A DNA stretch of 64,000 nt from Paenibacillus cellulosilyticus (lineage in GTDB: Bacteria; Bacillota; Bacilli; Paenibacillales; Paenibacillaceae). Location: positions 1-64,000 of the forward strand of contig NZ_QGTQ01000030.1 in assembly GCF_003182255.1 (NCBI RefSeq). The letters are read 5' to 3'. Positions 26,329-35,339 of this stretch are shown piece by piece. A model generated the notes under the pieces. That model had not been told where the DNA came from. It made no database searches and saw only the letters and a program-made list of their open reading frames with translations. Numbering within the stretch: position 1 is the first letter of the stretch; each line of letters begins with the position of its first letter. A program made the translations under genes and the position numbers.

Positions 26329-26859
26329 ATGCGACTATTTGTAGTTAGGCATGGCCAGACGGTTTGGAATAGCGAGAATCGAGTATGCGGGATTACGGAT
26401 AGCCCGTTAACGAACAAGGGAATTACACAAGCAAAGGAATTATCGCAATCCATCAAGGACAGGCCTATCGATGTTATCCTATCTTCCCCATTAAGCCGGG
26501 CATTGCAAACAGCTGAAATTATCGCATGTTCAATCGAGAAGGAAATCATTATCGACGATAGATTAACCGAACAGAACTATGGATGTTACGAAGGCGTCGA
26601 TCGTGACAACGTTGATTTTAAAGAGGCAAAAAAGCATTTCCCATTCCGACTTGCTGGCGGAGAGTCACTCCTGCAGTTGGGACAGAGAGTCTATAATCTG
26701 CTGGATGAAATCAAAAAGACATACAGTAACCAGAACGTGTTAGTCGTCACACATGGTGGCGTCAGCAGGGTCATAAATGCGTATTTCACAGATCAAAACA
26801 ATGAAGATTTCTATCGATTTCATATCGAGAATTGTGCCATCAAGGAATATAATTACTGA
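26329..26859 (+). CDS. histidine phosphatase family protein
   Basis: 176 aa. RHGQTVWN catalytic motif at residues 6-13, SSPLSRALQTAEI, then VTHGGVSRVI near the C terminus. Phosphoglycerate mutase/CobC-like small-molecule phosphatase. ATG lies after GGAGATGAACCT. Second of three such enzymes in the array. Confidence 0.85.
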   Translation: MRLFVVRHGQTVWNSENRVCGITDSPLTNKGITQAKELSQSIKDRPIDVILSSPLSRALQTAEIIACSIEKEIIIDDRLTEQNYGCYEGVDRDNVDFKEAKKHFPFRLAGGESLLQLGQRVYNLLDEIKKTYSNQNVLVVTHGGVSRVINAYFTDQNNEDFYRFHIENCAIKEYNY

Positions 26860-26898
26860 ATAAGGTATCTTCCAATTTCATAAAGCTGAGGTGAACTT

Positions 26899-27369
26899 AT
26901 GTTTTATACCCTACTAGTCCTCATCGTTTGTCTCGATCAGGGTGCTAAGCTGTGGATTCGAAGCCGTATGGAGTTAGGAGAATCGATCCCGGTGTGGGAT
27001 GGGTTTCGATTGACGTATTTCGAGAACTCTGGTGCAATGGGGAGCAGCTTTGAAGGATACGGCACTTATTTTGTCATTCCGGCTATTCTGATCACGATAG
27101 GGGCTGTTTACCTTTACCATAAGGGTTCGTTGAATAGTATGGTATTGAAATGTGGTGCAGCGATCTTCGTCGGTGGTGCTGTTGGGAATGCGATCGACCG
27201 GATCGTGCTAGGTAAGGTGACGGACTTCTTGGATTTTGGGCGAGGGATATCGAATCTAGCAGATCATGCGATAAGCCTAGGGATGCTGCTCATTCTTATT
27301 CATACCCTAATTATTGGCCCTGTGAGACAGAGAAGGCTTTCTGCAAAAAGCGCACCAGTCAGCGAATGA
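26899..27369 (+). CDS. lspA: signal peptidase II (extra or variant copy)
   Basis: 156 aa with four membrane helices. Conserved lipoprotein signal peptidase blocks are CLDQGAK, ENSGAMGS, GGAVGNAIDRI (Asp100) and NLADHAI (Asp122), the two Asp being the catalytic pair. It cleaves prolipoprotein signal peptides before the lipobox Cys. It is not next to ileS or rluD, the usual neighbours of the housekeeping copy, so it is probably a paralogue. Extra lspA copies can protect against inhibitors such as globomycin. A terminator follows. Confidence 0.85.
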   Translation: MFYTLLVLIVCLDQGAKLWIRSRMELGESIPVWDGFRLTYFENSGAMGSSFEGYGTYFVIPAILITIGAVYLYHKGSLNSMVLKCGAAIFVGGAVGNAIDRIVLGKVTDFLDFGRGISNLADHAISLGMLLILIHTLIIGPVRQRRLSAKSAPVSE

Positions 27370-27404
27370 ATGAGAAGGGGATAACCCATCCGAGCCAATC
27401 GTTC

Positions 27405-27440
27405 AGCCGAGTGTTTGTTAGCCGCACTCGGCTTCTTTAT
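27405..27440 (+). terminator. rho-independent terminator
   Basis: Nine-bp stem AGCCGAGTG / CACTCGGCT with an 11-base loop, followed by TCTTTAT. Confidence 0.75.
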
Positions 27441-27458
27441 AGGTAGGATAACATTCGT

Positions 27459-28241
27459 TTGGCAGATCGTGAAGGAGTGATCCATACGCCATTTACTTTC
27501 GCACATCCGTTGTATGCCATTCCGTTGAAAGCTGTGAAACCGCGTTATTTGAGCGTGTCTGGTCTGATCTTGGGCAGCATGTCTCCGGATTTCGAGTATT
27601 TCCTTGCACTTGAACCGCGCCAGACGATCGGGCATACCTTTAAAGGGCTCCTTCTTGAAACGATTCCGTTGTGTGTAATCCTATTGATACTTACTCACCT
27701 TATGATCAAGTCATTTACCTCTCACCTTCCATCGATTGCTCAACTCGATGTGAGAGCTTACCAACGAATCCGATTGGTCGATCTACGGAGCTTGAGGAGC
27801 TGGATTGTTTTCATCGTATCGGTGATCATCGGTTTCTACAGTCACTTGTTTGTGGATGCATTCACGCATGAGTCAGGTTATTTCGTACTTCGGCATTCTT
27901 CCCTTCAACATGAATACTTCTCTTTACCTTTGTACAAGCTGCTCCAATACCTACTATCTCTTATTGGAATGGCAGCAGAGTTCATTCTGCTAGCATGGAT
28001 GCTCTTCAGGACGCCTGTCTATTCGGATCCAAACAAAGTTAGGAACATCCATTGGCTGGGTAAAATCAAGTTTTGGTGCATAGTGACTATCATCACGATA
28101 GGAATTGTTACTGCTAAGCTGGCTTTGACGACAAGCACGAATACAATTGGCATTCTTGTCGTCGCCCCGATTTCGGGTGTACTAGCGGGTATCGCAATCG
28201 CAAGCTTGATCTGTCGGGATGAGATTAAGATTCGTAAATAG
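27459..28241 (+). CDS. DUF4184 membrane protein
   Basis: 260 aa. The family start PFTFAHPLYAIPL, then LILGSMSPDFEYF and the HLFVDAFTHESGY histidine/aspartate motif, with five or so membrane helices. Resembles membrane-embedded metal-dependent hydrolases; function unknown. The listed TTG start has AGGTAGGA ten bases upstream. Family members usually begin with MPFT, and the matching codon here is ACG (27486), eight bases after AAGGAG, so the original ATG may have changed. Confidence 0.7.
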   Translation: MADREGVIHTPFTFAHPLYAIPLKAVKPRYLSVSGLILGSMSPDFEYFLALEPRQTIGHTFKGLLLETIPLCVILLILTHLMIKSFTSHLPSIAQLDVRAYQRIRLVDLRSLRSWIVFIVSVIIGFYSHLFVDAFTHESGYFVLRHSSLQHEYFSLPLYKLLQYLLSLIGMAAEFILLAWMLFRTPVYSDPNKVRNIHWLGKIKFWCIVTIITIGIVTAKLALTTSTNTIGILVVAPISGVLAGIAIASLICRDEIKIRK

Positions 28242-28276
28242 AGATTTTACTATTTAGAACTGAGGTGTATCGAATA

Positions 28277-28942
28277 ATGAACGCTAAGAAAGCAGCAGCA
28301 GATAAAGCAGTTGAACTGATTCAGGATGGAATGACGGTTGGACTGGGTACGGGCTCCACAGCCTATTGGGCGATTCATCGCATCGCAGAGCGGATGAAGG
28401 AAGAGGGACTCCAGCTTCAAGCGGTATCCAGCTCGAAGAACTCGGAACAACTCGCCAATCAACTTGGCATACCGATTATTCCGTTCTCTGCAGTGGAAAC
28501 AATCGACATCACGATTGATGGTGCGGATGAGGTGGATGGTGAGTCTAGTCTGATCAAGGGCGGCGGAGGCGCACTGCTCAGGGAGAAAATTATCGCATCG
28601 AACAGTAAGGAGTTCGTGGTTATTGTGGATGAGTCCAAGCTTGTGGAGACGTTAGGCAAGTTTCCGCTGCCGATCGAGATCGTTCCATTCGCAGCAGAGC
28701 TTACGATTAGACGGTTAGAGCAGCTGGGCTGCAGACCTGTCGTGCGTATGGCTGATGAATCGACGTTCATAACGGACAATGGGAACTGGATCGTCGATTG
28801 TCATTTTGATGAAATCAAGCGTCCAGGGGAATTAGGTGAGCGGATCAAAACAATCCCTGGCGTCGTCGAGCATGGCCTGTTCGTTCAGATGGCGAGCACG
28901 ATTGTCGTTGGACATCTGGATGGAACGACAACCGTTCGATAA
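28277..28942 (+). CDS. rpiA: ribose-5-phosphate isomerase A
   Basis: 221 aa. Interconverts ribose 5-phosphate and ribulose 5-phosphate in the pentose phosphate pathway. The sites are all present: phosphate loop GTGSTA (24-29), DGADEVD with Asp81 and Asp84, and KGGGGALLREK with Lys94 and catalytic Glu103. ATG follows GAGGTG. Full length and apparently intact, but isolated from pathway genes. Bacilli often have the RpiB type, so this may be an extra copy. Confidence 0.92.
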   Translation: MNAKKAAADKAVELIQDGMTVGLGTGSTAYWAIHRIAERMKEEGLQLQAVSSSKNSEQLANQLGIPIIPFSAVETIDITIDGADEVDGESSLIKGGGGALLREKIIASNSKEFVVIVDESKLVETLGKFPLPIEIVPFAAELTIRRLEQLGCRPVVRMADESTFITDNGNWIVDCHFDEIKRPGELGERIKTIPGVVEHGLFVQMASTIVVGHLDGTTTVR

Positions 28943-28981
28943 GCAAGTCCATTCGACGCTTAAGCGACCATAGGAGGCTGG

Positions 28982-29416
28982 ATGATGGAAGTCGTGTACC
29001 AAGACTATCTTATTAGCGATGACAAGTCGAAGATTGACGTGGAGGCTGTCGTTGCCTTTTTGTCACAGAGCTATTGGGCGAATACAAGGCCTCCCGAACG
29101 GACGATTCGAGCGATTGAGAACTCGTATTGTGTCGGTGTCTTCTACGGCGAGCAGCAGGTTGGGTTTGCGCGCGTTGTTACGGACTGGGCAACATTTTTC
29201 TATTTATGTGATGTCTTTGTAGATGAGAAGCATCGAGGCAATGGCATCGGTAAGAAGCTAGTTGAGGCGGTCATGAGCGAAGCAGTGCTGGAGGGACTGA
29301 CAGGGCTTCTAGGTACGAAGGATGCGCATGGGCTGTATGAGAGATACGGGTTTATTCGAGACAGTGAGCGGTTTATGAGACGACCTCCGCAATGGATGGC
29401 AAAGTCGAATTTGTAG
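28982..29416 (+). CDS. GNAT acetyltransferase
   Basis: 144 aa. Blocks: FLSQSYWANTRPPERTIRAIENSYCVGV split over the N-terminal third, DVFVDEKHRGNGIGKKLV (acetyl-CoA loop), LGTKDAHGLYERYGF. This pattern is a common small GNAT subgroup in Gram-positives. ATG 28982 or 28985 follows TAGGAGG. Confidence 0.85.
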   Translation: MMEVVYQDYLISDDKSKIDVEAVVAFLSQSYWANTRPPERTIRAIENSYCVGVFYGEQQVGFARVVTDWATFFYLCDVFVDEKHRGNGIGKKLVEAVMSEAVLEGLTGLLGTKDAHGLYERYGFIRDSERFMRRPPQWMAKSNL

Positions 29417-29509
29417 TTGAACATTCAATTGGATGATTTCAAGGTCGTGGTAGAGCAAGTGATAGGAAGAAGCGGATAGCCTACTATTTTGATACAAAGG
29501 ACCAATCTT

Positions 29510-30046
29510 ATGACCTACAAACTATACCATTACTTTGATCGAGAGTTAGGACCGTTCAGGAACTTGTCCAAGCTCACGAGTGAGGAATCGGAGGAAGTGT
29601 CCAACCAAATCCGGTTGAGTGGAACGACCTTCGCGAGTCGGCGATCAGAAGATTATATGCGTGTTAGAAGAGAGCTGGAAGCTATGGCGCGCGAGCGATT
29701 CATAGCTAAGGGCGGGAAGCCTCGCAATTCATTCCCCCATTATATGACGCTTGGGCCTTGTGACTGGCTGAAATCATGGTATGTGAATCCAGATGTGATT
29801 GAGATTCCTTGGGACAACTTCATGGACGATTCGGTAAGTTTTACATACGGCGATCTGTTCCCGACAATGCGTTACCATGATGATAAACCGTACAGGAAGC
29901 AAGTATACACGAAGTTAGAAATCATGGAGCTTATTGCGAAATACGGCTTCCCTCAGGACTGGAACAAAGACGGGGATAAAGGACCGGAGCGATATATTGA
30001 AGTGCAGGTGTGGGATGAGAATGAGCTTGGGCGGTATATGAAGTAA
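29510..30046 (+). CDS. hypothetical protein
   Basis: 178 aa, cytoplasmic, Tyr/Trp/Pro-rich with charged helices. It starts MTYKLYHYFDRELGPFRNLS and has FPHYMTLGPCDWLKSWY in the middle. I know of no functional assignment. ATG lies eight bases after AAAGGA. Composition fits the other orphan DUF-type genes here. Confidence 0.6.
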   Translation: MTYKLYHYFDRELGPFRNLSKLTSEESEEVSNQIRLSGTTFASRRSEDYMRVRRELEAMARERFIAKGGKPRNSFPHYMTLGPCDWLKSWYVNPDVIEIPWDNFMDDSVSFTYGDLFPTMRYHDDKPYRKQVYTKLEIMELIAKYGFPQDWNKDGDKGPERYIEVQVWDENELGRYMK

Positions 30047-30095
30047 TGAGTGTATTGCGACCAAAATAAAGATTTAAACGGCAGGAGGTAAGCTG

Positions 30096-30827
30096 GTGGA
30101 CAGAATCGCAATTATCTCGGATATCCACGGGAATTTGCCGGCTTTGCAGGCCGTGTTAGAGGATATTAATGCGCGTCAAATTAGCAATATATATTGCCTT
30201 GGCGATCTGATCGGCAAAGGACCGAGCTCGGATATTGTAGTAGATTTGGTGCAGCGGACATGCGATAAGGTGATTAGAGGCAATTGGGATGATTTTGTAT
30301 CCAAGCCGAGTGAGTTTGAAGCCGTAAAGTGGCATCAATCGAAGCTGGGACCGGAGAGAATGATGTACTTAAGTCAACTGCCATTTGGAATCGAGTTCTA
30401 TATGAGCGGGCGGCTAATCCGACTGTTCCATGCTTCTCCCCGCAGCGAGTATGAGCGAATTCAACCATGGGAATCAGAGGAACGGAGGATATCTCTATTC
30501 GATGGCTCTGAGCATTTTGAGCGAGAAGGCCAAGCGGATGCAGCAGGATACGGTGACGTACATAATGCATATGTGCAAAATTTCTCCGGTAAGACATTGT
30601 TCAACACGGGCAGTGTAGGCAACCCCTTGGAAATCCCTCAAGCTTCTTACGCCGTGCTAGAAGGTCGCTTAAACAGCTCGGAGCTTACTTCGTTTGGTAT
30701 TCAACTGGTTAGAGTGCCTTACGATATTGAACTTGCAATTAAGCAGGCAACAAATGAGAGCATGCCCGACCTTGAGGCATATGTGTTGGAATTAAGAACG
30801 GCGCAGTATCGGGGAAAAAAAGGTTAG
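30096..30827 (+). CDS. metallophosphoesterase, YfcE/DUF-type
   Basis: 243 aa from GTG after GGAGGTAAGCT. Motifs: IISDIHGN, CLGDLIGKGP, RGNWDD (in place of GNHD), FHASPRSEY, GYGDVHNAY and NTGSVGNP. This is the YfcE-like phosphodiesterase group. The RGNWDD and GDVH variants are normal for it. Phosphodiester substrate unknown. Confidence 0.85.
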   Translation: MDRIAIISDIHGNLPALQAVLEDINARQISNIYCLGDLIGKGPSSDIVVDLVQRTCDKVIRGNWDDFVSKPSEFEAVKWHQSKLGPERMMYLSQLPFGIEFYMSGRLIRLFHASPRSEYERIQPWESEERRISLFDGSEHFEREGQADAAGYGDVHNAYVQNFSGKTLFNTGSVGNPLEIPQASYAVLEGRLNSSELTSFGIQLVRVPYDIELAIKQATNESMPDLEAYVLELRTAQYRGKKG

Positions 30828-30857
30828 CTGATCAGCAAACGATAATAACAGAGGTGC

Positions 30858-31193
30858 ATGATGTTAGATCCTTTCACAAAGAAACGACTAGAAAAGATAT
30901 TGAGCTTGTATATTGATCAGAAGATTCCGTTCCATATTCGGAACGAGATTAGAATGAGCTACAAAATTAGAGGTAACAACGTAACGTTAATCGAGGAGCG
31001 TCCCGCTTTTAGGAGCAAGGAGTGGGTGGAATTAGACATTGCGCAGTTCCGACTGGATGATGGCAAATGGAAGGTCTATTGGAAAGATAGCAGAAACAAA
31101 TGGCATTTTGTCGAGGACATCATACCGGACGAAAGCTTTGAGACGCAGCTTCAAATTGTTGATGCGGACGATAGAGGAATGTTCTGGGGATAG
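30858..31193 (+). CDS. DUF3024 protein
   Basis: 111 aa. The sequence IRNEIRMSYKIRGNNVTLIEERPAF split by turns, then WVELDIAQFRLDD and W.VYW.DSR.KWH matches DUF3024, which is built of short beta strands around conserved Trp residues. Function unknown. ATG follows AGAGGTGC. Confidence 0.75.
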   Translation: MMLDPFTKKRLEKILSLYIDQKIPFHIRNEIRMSYKIRGNNVTLIEERPAFRSKEWVELDIAQFRLDDGKWKVYWKDSRNKWHFVEDIIPDESFETQLQIVDADDRGMFWG

Positions 31194-31240
31194 GCTTTCA
31201 GCAGTTCTTCTTCAATAGCTTGGGGAAGGGACTTGGTCTT

Positions 31241-31783
31241 ATGAGAACAAAGATAAAGATTACGATTAACGGATTGATATTTATATGCCTCTTATATAAG
31301 TTTTTTTATTTTGAGTCGGATTTGAATTCGCTGTTATTCTGGGCGCTAGTCATCTTGCAGATTGGCGTACTTATATTCGTTGTCGTGAGGAAATATTGGG
31401 GTTCCATCATCAAACTTAATCTCATTCCGGTGCTGCTTCTCGCCATGGGGTACCTTGTACATGCTCATCATGATCGCCAGTTCGAGAAGTCGTGGCAGAT
31501 GCATGGGTCGGATGAGAAGAAGACGAATGTGAAAATTGCGGCTATAACAGATTTTAAATGGGACAAGATGTACACATTCGGAGCCTACACAGGCGAAGAG
31601 GATATCAATCGAAGGATTGGACAGAACTGGGCTAAGTTTCCGTTTAGAGGAGCACCTCTTACGGAAGGTCAATCGCTGGTTCTCTTTATGTATAAGGGCA
31701 AGGTAAGTCATGACTTGTATATGGAAGGAAACTGGGATGACTGCCTTTCTGGCTGCGGCCCAGATGTGGAGCTATCGTTGTAG
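31241..31783 (+). CDS. membrane protein with C-terminal soluble domain
   Basis: 180 aa. Three predicted helices in the first 75 residues (near 6-22, 28-50 and 58-75), then an outer or inner soluble part containing WDKMYTFGAYTGEEDINRRIG and two Cys in DDCLSGCG. Unknown family. ATG is ten bases after GGGGAAGGG. The stop directly abuts the remnant of a GNAT gene. Confidence 0.55.
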   Translation: MRTKIKITINGLIFICLLYKFFYFESDLNSLLFWALVILQIGVLIFVVVRKYWGSIIKLNLIPVLLLAMGYLVHAHHDRQFEKSWQMHGSDEKKTNVKIAAITDFKWDKMYTFGAYTGEEDINRRIGQNWAKFPFRGAPLTEGQSLVLFMYKGKVSHDLYMEGNWDDCLSGCGPDVELSL

Positions 31784-32008
31784 GCTTGTCGAAAGGATAT
31801 AGCGCCGGATGGATATTGTGATCAAAACTACAAGACAATCGAGATTGGAACGGGTAATTCAAGTATTCATCAGCTGAAGCTATATCAGAGGTGCGGGTTT
31901 AGGATCGTTGGTGTCGATGTGGATTATTTCGTCCGAAACTATGAGGAAGAGATCTATGAGGATGGCATCCAATGCCGGGATATGATCCGACTTCGCATGG
32001 AACTGTAA
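31784..32008 (+). pseudogene. GNAT acetyltransferase, C-terminal fragment
   Basis: The frame stays open from the preceding stop and encodes the last third of a GNAT: YKTIEIGTGNSSIHQLKLYQRCGFRIVG, broken here into two motifs, then the RNYEEEIYEDGIQCRDMIRL ending typical of one subgroup. No start and no acetyl-CoA loop. A 5' deletion joined it to the upstream membrane gene. Confidence 0.75.
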
Positions 32009-32011
32009 GCA

Positions 32012-32038
32012 GGCTGCTCTAAGAGAGTGGCCTTTTTT
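32012..32038 (+). terminator. rho-independent terminator
   Basis: Stem GGCTGCTCT pairs with the GAGAGTGGCC side (some G-T pairs), followed by six T. The rest of the 125-base gap to the next gene is A+T-rich and holds nothing else I can support. Confidence 0.6.
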
Positions 32039-32133
32039 AGTTAGCCCAATTATTAAATAGACATAATGGTAGATTATAGTAGAATAAAAGCTACTATGTA
32101 AACAATTGGGTAAATATATCGGGGGTAAACAAA

Positions 32134-32739
32134 ATGAAACCAATCGTATTTAGCATTAGCGGGCCATCTGGAGCGGGCAAGAGCAGTTTAATGGAGAAGA
32201 CGGTGGAAATGCTCGAGGATGCTGTGAGCTTTTATTTTGATGCTTATCAGTCTACGCTTCATTACCCAGACCAATTGTTCGAAAGGCTGCAAGCCGGGGA
32301 ATTCGTCGATCCTAGTGAAATTAAGAATGACAGCTTCATTAGAGATTTGCGCGAATTAATTAACGGTTCCACGATTGTTGACCCTTGGGGCAGAACGATA
32401 CACCCCGCGCAAACGATTGTGGTCGAGGAGCCATTTGGCCGATTGCGGGAAGGCATGTCCGAACTTATTGATGGGAGTGTGAGTATCGATATCCCGCTTG
32501 AAATCTCGTTAAGTCGGAGGATCATCCGCAACCTGACCTACGATTACATCAACGATTCCGAAGAAGTGCGCTTAGCCAAAGTCCTTCAGTACGTAGAGGG
32601 TTACAATCAGTACGAAGGAAAGGTTATGAGACACCTGCAACAGATGGTCAATGCGCGTGCGGACGTGCTATTGGATGGATTAAAACCGGCAGATGAGCTG
32701 GTTGAAGAATTGGTCTCATACATCAAGCAAAGCAGGTGA
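32134..32739 (+). CDS. P-loop kinase, uridine kinase-like
   Basis: 201 aa. Walker A SGPSGAGKSS at about residues 9-18, the VSFYFDAYQSTLHYP substrate region, a VVEEPFGR strand end and an arginine-rich lid SLSRRIIRNL. Its layout is like that of 39480-40007. A phosphotransferase on a small alcohol or nucleoside is likely. ATG after CGGGGGTAAAC. Confidence 0.75.
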   Translation: MKPIVFSISGPSGAGKSSLMEKTVEMLEDAVSFYFDAYQSTLHYPDQLFERLQAGEFVDPSEIKNDSFIRDLRELINGSTIVDPWGRTIHPAQTIVVEEPFGRLREGMSELIDGSVSIDIPLEISLSRRIIRNLTYDYINDSEEVRLAKVLQYVEGYNQYEGKVMRHLQQMVNARADVLLDGLKPADELVEELVSYIKQSR

Positions 32740-32744
32740 TAACA

Positions 32745-32900
32745 GTGGAACAGCTTACGATTAGACAAGCATCAGCGGAAGAAGCGTCAAGTGTATTAGA
32801 GCTATGGCAGATGTCTGCAAGGTGGCTGGATGCGAAGGGGATTAATCAGTGGAGACCGGAACGAGAAGTCAGTCTGATCCACGAATGGGATGAGATTTAG
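32745..32900 (+). pseudogene. GNAT acetyltransferase, N-terminal fragment
   Basis: GTG start five bases after the kinase stop, then LTIRQASAEEASSVLELW and WLDAKGINQWRP, a standard GNAT opening, but TAG follows after 51 codons and the acetyl-CoA region is absent. A 3' deletion product. The remaining 83 bases before the next gene hold no gene. Confidence 0.75.
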
Positions 32901-32983
32901 AATATAGCATAGCGGTTAATTAAAAATATAACTTCCAATAATATCCTGTATTATGGGATGAGTTCAGCTGATAAGGAGCCAAT

Positions 32984-33700
32984 ATGAGCATACGAGCGAT
33001 CTTCTTCGATTTGTTCGAAACGTTGATCACTGAATTCGCGGACGGCAAGAGAATCTCTAATCGTCAATATGATTACATGCGGCTGTTAGGCTTATCCCAT
33101 GCGGATTTCAAGCTTGAATGGCATAAGCATCATGACGCGCGGATGCGTGGTGAATTCGCTACATTCCCTGAAGTCATTCAAGCAATGGTTACTTCACGGA
33201 GCTTGTTGGTGGATGAGAAGAATATCGACTCACTTTATCAAGACAGAGTCCAGGAGAAGCAAATGCCATTCAAGCAGATCCATTCGGAAGTGTTAGAGAT
33301 GCTGAGAGATTTAAAGAACAATTCGTTCAGAATCGGCCTCATTAGCAATTGTACGGAAGAAGAAGTAAGAGGCTGGCGGGATTCTGCGCTTGGCGAATAC
33401 TTTGATGATGTTATTTTCTCCTATCAGGTCGGGATGTGTAAGCCAGATAAGGACATTTATACCTTGGCATGTAACCGACTAAGTGTAGGGCCTGATGAGT
33501 GTATATTCGTTGGTGATGGGGGATCTGATGAATTACCGGGAGCTGCGGCAGCAGGACTTCATGTTGTCCATGCGGTCTGGTTTCATTCATCGATCAAGAG
33601 CGATTTCATGAAGATCGACAGCCCAAGCAAACTTATAGCTGCAATTGAGCAAATGCAGCAGTTGGCAGAACGTGATACGGATTCAACCACTCCAGCTTGA
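32984..33700 (+). CDS. HAD-IA family hydrolase
   Basis: 238 aa. Motif I FFDLFETLIT, in which the usual DxDxT is DxFxT as in the haloacid dehalogenase/epoxide hydrolase-like branch; helical cap; motif II LISNCTEE; motif III Lys in VGMCKPDK; motif IV GDGGSDE. With the second Asp absent the enzyme may use a non-phosphate substrate. ATG follows AAGGAGCC. Confidence 0.8.
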   Translation: MSIRAIFFDLFETLITEFADGKRISNRQYDYMRLLGLSHADFKLEWHKHHDARMRGEFATFPEVIQAMVTSRSLLVDEKNIDSLYQDRVQEKQMPFKQIHSEVLEMLRDLKNNSFRIGLISNCTEEEVRGWRDSALGEYFDDVIFSYQVGMCKPDKDIYTLACNRLSVGPDECIFVGDGGSDELPGAAAAGLHVVHAVWFHSSIKSDFMKIDSPSKLIAAIEQMQQLAERDTDSTTPA

Positions 33701-33713
33701 AGGAAGGGAATAC

Positions 33714-34289
33714 ATGTTTACTTTTGACAAGTTGGAAGGCAAGCGAATTGAATTACTCCCATTGCAGACGGAGCATTTGAGCCCTCTGTTCCAAGCAGCC
33801 CGTGATCCTCAAATTTGGGAGCTGTATCCCACGGCTATTCGCAGTGAAGAGGACATGCAAGCCTTTATTGCCAAAGCAATTGAAGCCCGCGAACGTAAGG
33901 AGCAATTTCCTTTCGCAGTATTCGATAAGCAGTTGGGCAAGGTTGTTGGCTCCACACGGTTTCTGCGCATTTCGGAGGAGAACAACAATTTGAATATTAG
34001 ATCGACTTGGTATGCTCCAGAGGTTTGGCGAACGAGGGTGAATACAGAAGCGAAGTATTTGATGCTGCGGCATGCTTTCGAGACGTTGGCAGTCAATCGA
34101 GTGGAGATCATCACAACACCAGATAATTTGCGCTCGCAGCGAGCGATCGAGAGATTGGGCGCTGTCCGAGAAGGTATTTTTCGTAAAAAATATAACAATC
34201 GGGATTATATCATCTATAGCGTTATTGATTCGGATTGGCACAATGACTTGAAGAATCGTCTTGAAGGTTTTCTAACCGATATTAACTAA
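33714..34289 (+). CDS. GNAT acetyltransferase, RimJ/RimL-like
   Basis: 191 aa. LEGKRIELLPLQTEHLSPLF start and WRTRVNTEAKYLML acetyl-CoA segment; close subfamily relative of 12384-12971. ATG follows GGAAGGGA. Possible targets are a protein N terminus or an amino-sugar drug. Confidence 0.8.
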   Translation: MFTFDKLEGKRIELLPLQTEHLSPLFQAARDPQIWELYPTAIRSEEDMQAFIAKAIEARERKEQFPFAVFDKQLGKVVGSTRFLRISEENNNLNIRSTWYAPEVWRTRVNTEAKYLMLRHAFETLAVNRVEIITTPDNLRSQRAIERLGAVREGIFRKKYNNRDYIIYSVIDSDWHNDLKNRLEGFLTDIN

Positions 34290-34304
34290 AAGGAGCGAAT
34301 CGCT

Positions 34305-34732
34305 ATGAGTCATCCACAACATTACGTATCCGCAGCTGCCATCGTGCTTAATGAATACAATGAGATTTTGCTCATTCGCGGACCTATGCGAGGCTGGGAG
34401 ATGCCGGGTGGACTCGTAGAGGAAGGAGAGTCGCTCATCCAGGCGGCGATCCGAGAGACGAAGGAAGAATCGGCGTAGATATTGAGATCGTCAAGTATTG
34501 CGGTGTGTTCCAAAATGTCGGGCGATCGATCTGTAATATGCTATTTCTCGCCAAGCCGATTGGTGGTGAGCCGATGCCAACTTCGGAGAGCCTGGAATCG
34601 GGATATTTTCCAATTGAAGAAGCGCTGGAAATGGTAACATGGATGACCTTCCGGGAACGGATTGAATACTGCTTGAAGCCGGAGCTGCAGCCGTTTCTGG
34701 TGGAGTTCCATGAGGATAAACACTCGATCTGA
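34305..34732 (+). pseudogene. Nudix hydrolase, frameshifted inside the Nudix box
   Basis: The first frame encodes 57 aa: HYVSAAAIVLNEYNEILLIR, then GGLVEEGESL and RETKEES, and stops at 34476-34478. The other frame continues at once with GVDIEIVKYCG and the rest of the domain to 34732. A single missing base near 34472 explains it and breaks the Nudix box just before its conserved Gly. AGGAGCG precedes the ATG, so the gene was once translated normally. Confidence 0.8.
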
Positions 34733-34856
34733 TCGCCCAGGATCAACCATTGAATTAATGCAATATGGCCACGGCCCAACTTAAGATACAGCAATCTAGG
34801 TTGGGTGTTTTGGCATACCAATTTTAGGAATGTGAAGTGCAGGAGGAGATCGGCGG

Positions 34857-35324
34857 ATGCGTTACGAGGCTATAACGAGCGGATGCTCGGAGGAAATTGC
34901 AGCAATTAGAGGAGATACCATTGTTTCGAGGGGGCGGGTACATAAAGTACGGCAATTGTCGGGGTATCTGGCTCGAAAGGATGAGCACGTGCAAGGCTTG
35001 ATTCTGTATGACATCTGCAACAATGAGTGTGAGATCGTGGCATTGAACAGCTACAGCGAGAATGTAGGTATCGGAACGGAATTAATAGAATTGGTGAAAA
35101 ATAAAGCGATTACCGAGCACCTCAGCAGATTGTGGCTCATCACCACGAACGATAATATCAAAGCCATCCGTTTTTATCAGAAGAGAGGCTTCGATATGAA
35201 GGCCATCCATTTGAATGCAGTGGATGAGGCTAGGCTGCATAAGCCCACGATTCCTTTGTACAATGCAGAAGGTATTCCGATTAAGCACGAGATCGAATTC
35301 GAAATCAAACTCGCAGTGGACTAG
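34857..35324 (+). CDS. GNAT acetyltransferase
   Basis: 155 aa. GLILYDICNNECEIVALNS strand, then the acetyl-CoA region NVGIGTELIELV, where the usual RxxGxG loop is ENVGIGT, and NIKAIRFYQKRGF. ATG follows AGGAGGAGATCGGCGG. First of three GNAT genes in a row. Confidence 0.8.
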   Translation: MRYEAITSGCSEEIAAIRGDTIVSRGRVHKVRQLSGYLARKDEHVQGLILYDICNNECEIVALNSYSENVGIGTELIELVKNKAITEHLSRLWLITTNDNIKAIRFYQKRGFDMKAIHLNAVDEARLHKPTIPLYNAEGIPIKHEIEFEIKLAVD

Positions 35325-35339
35325 GTAGGGGCAGCCAAT

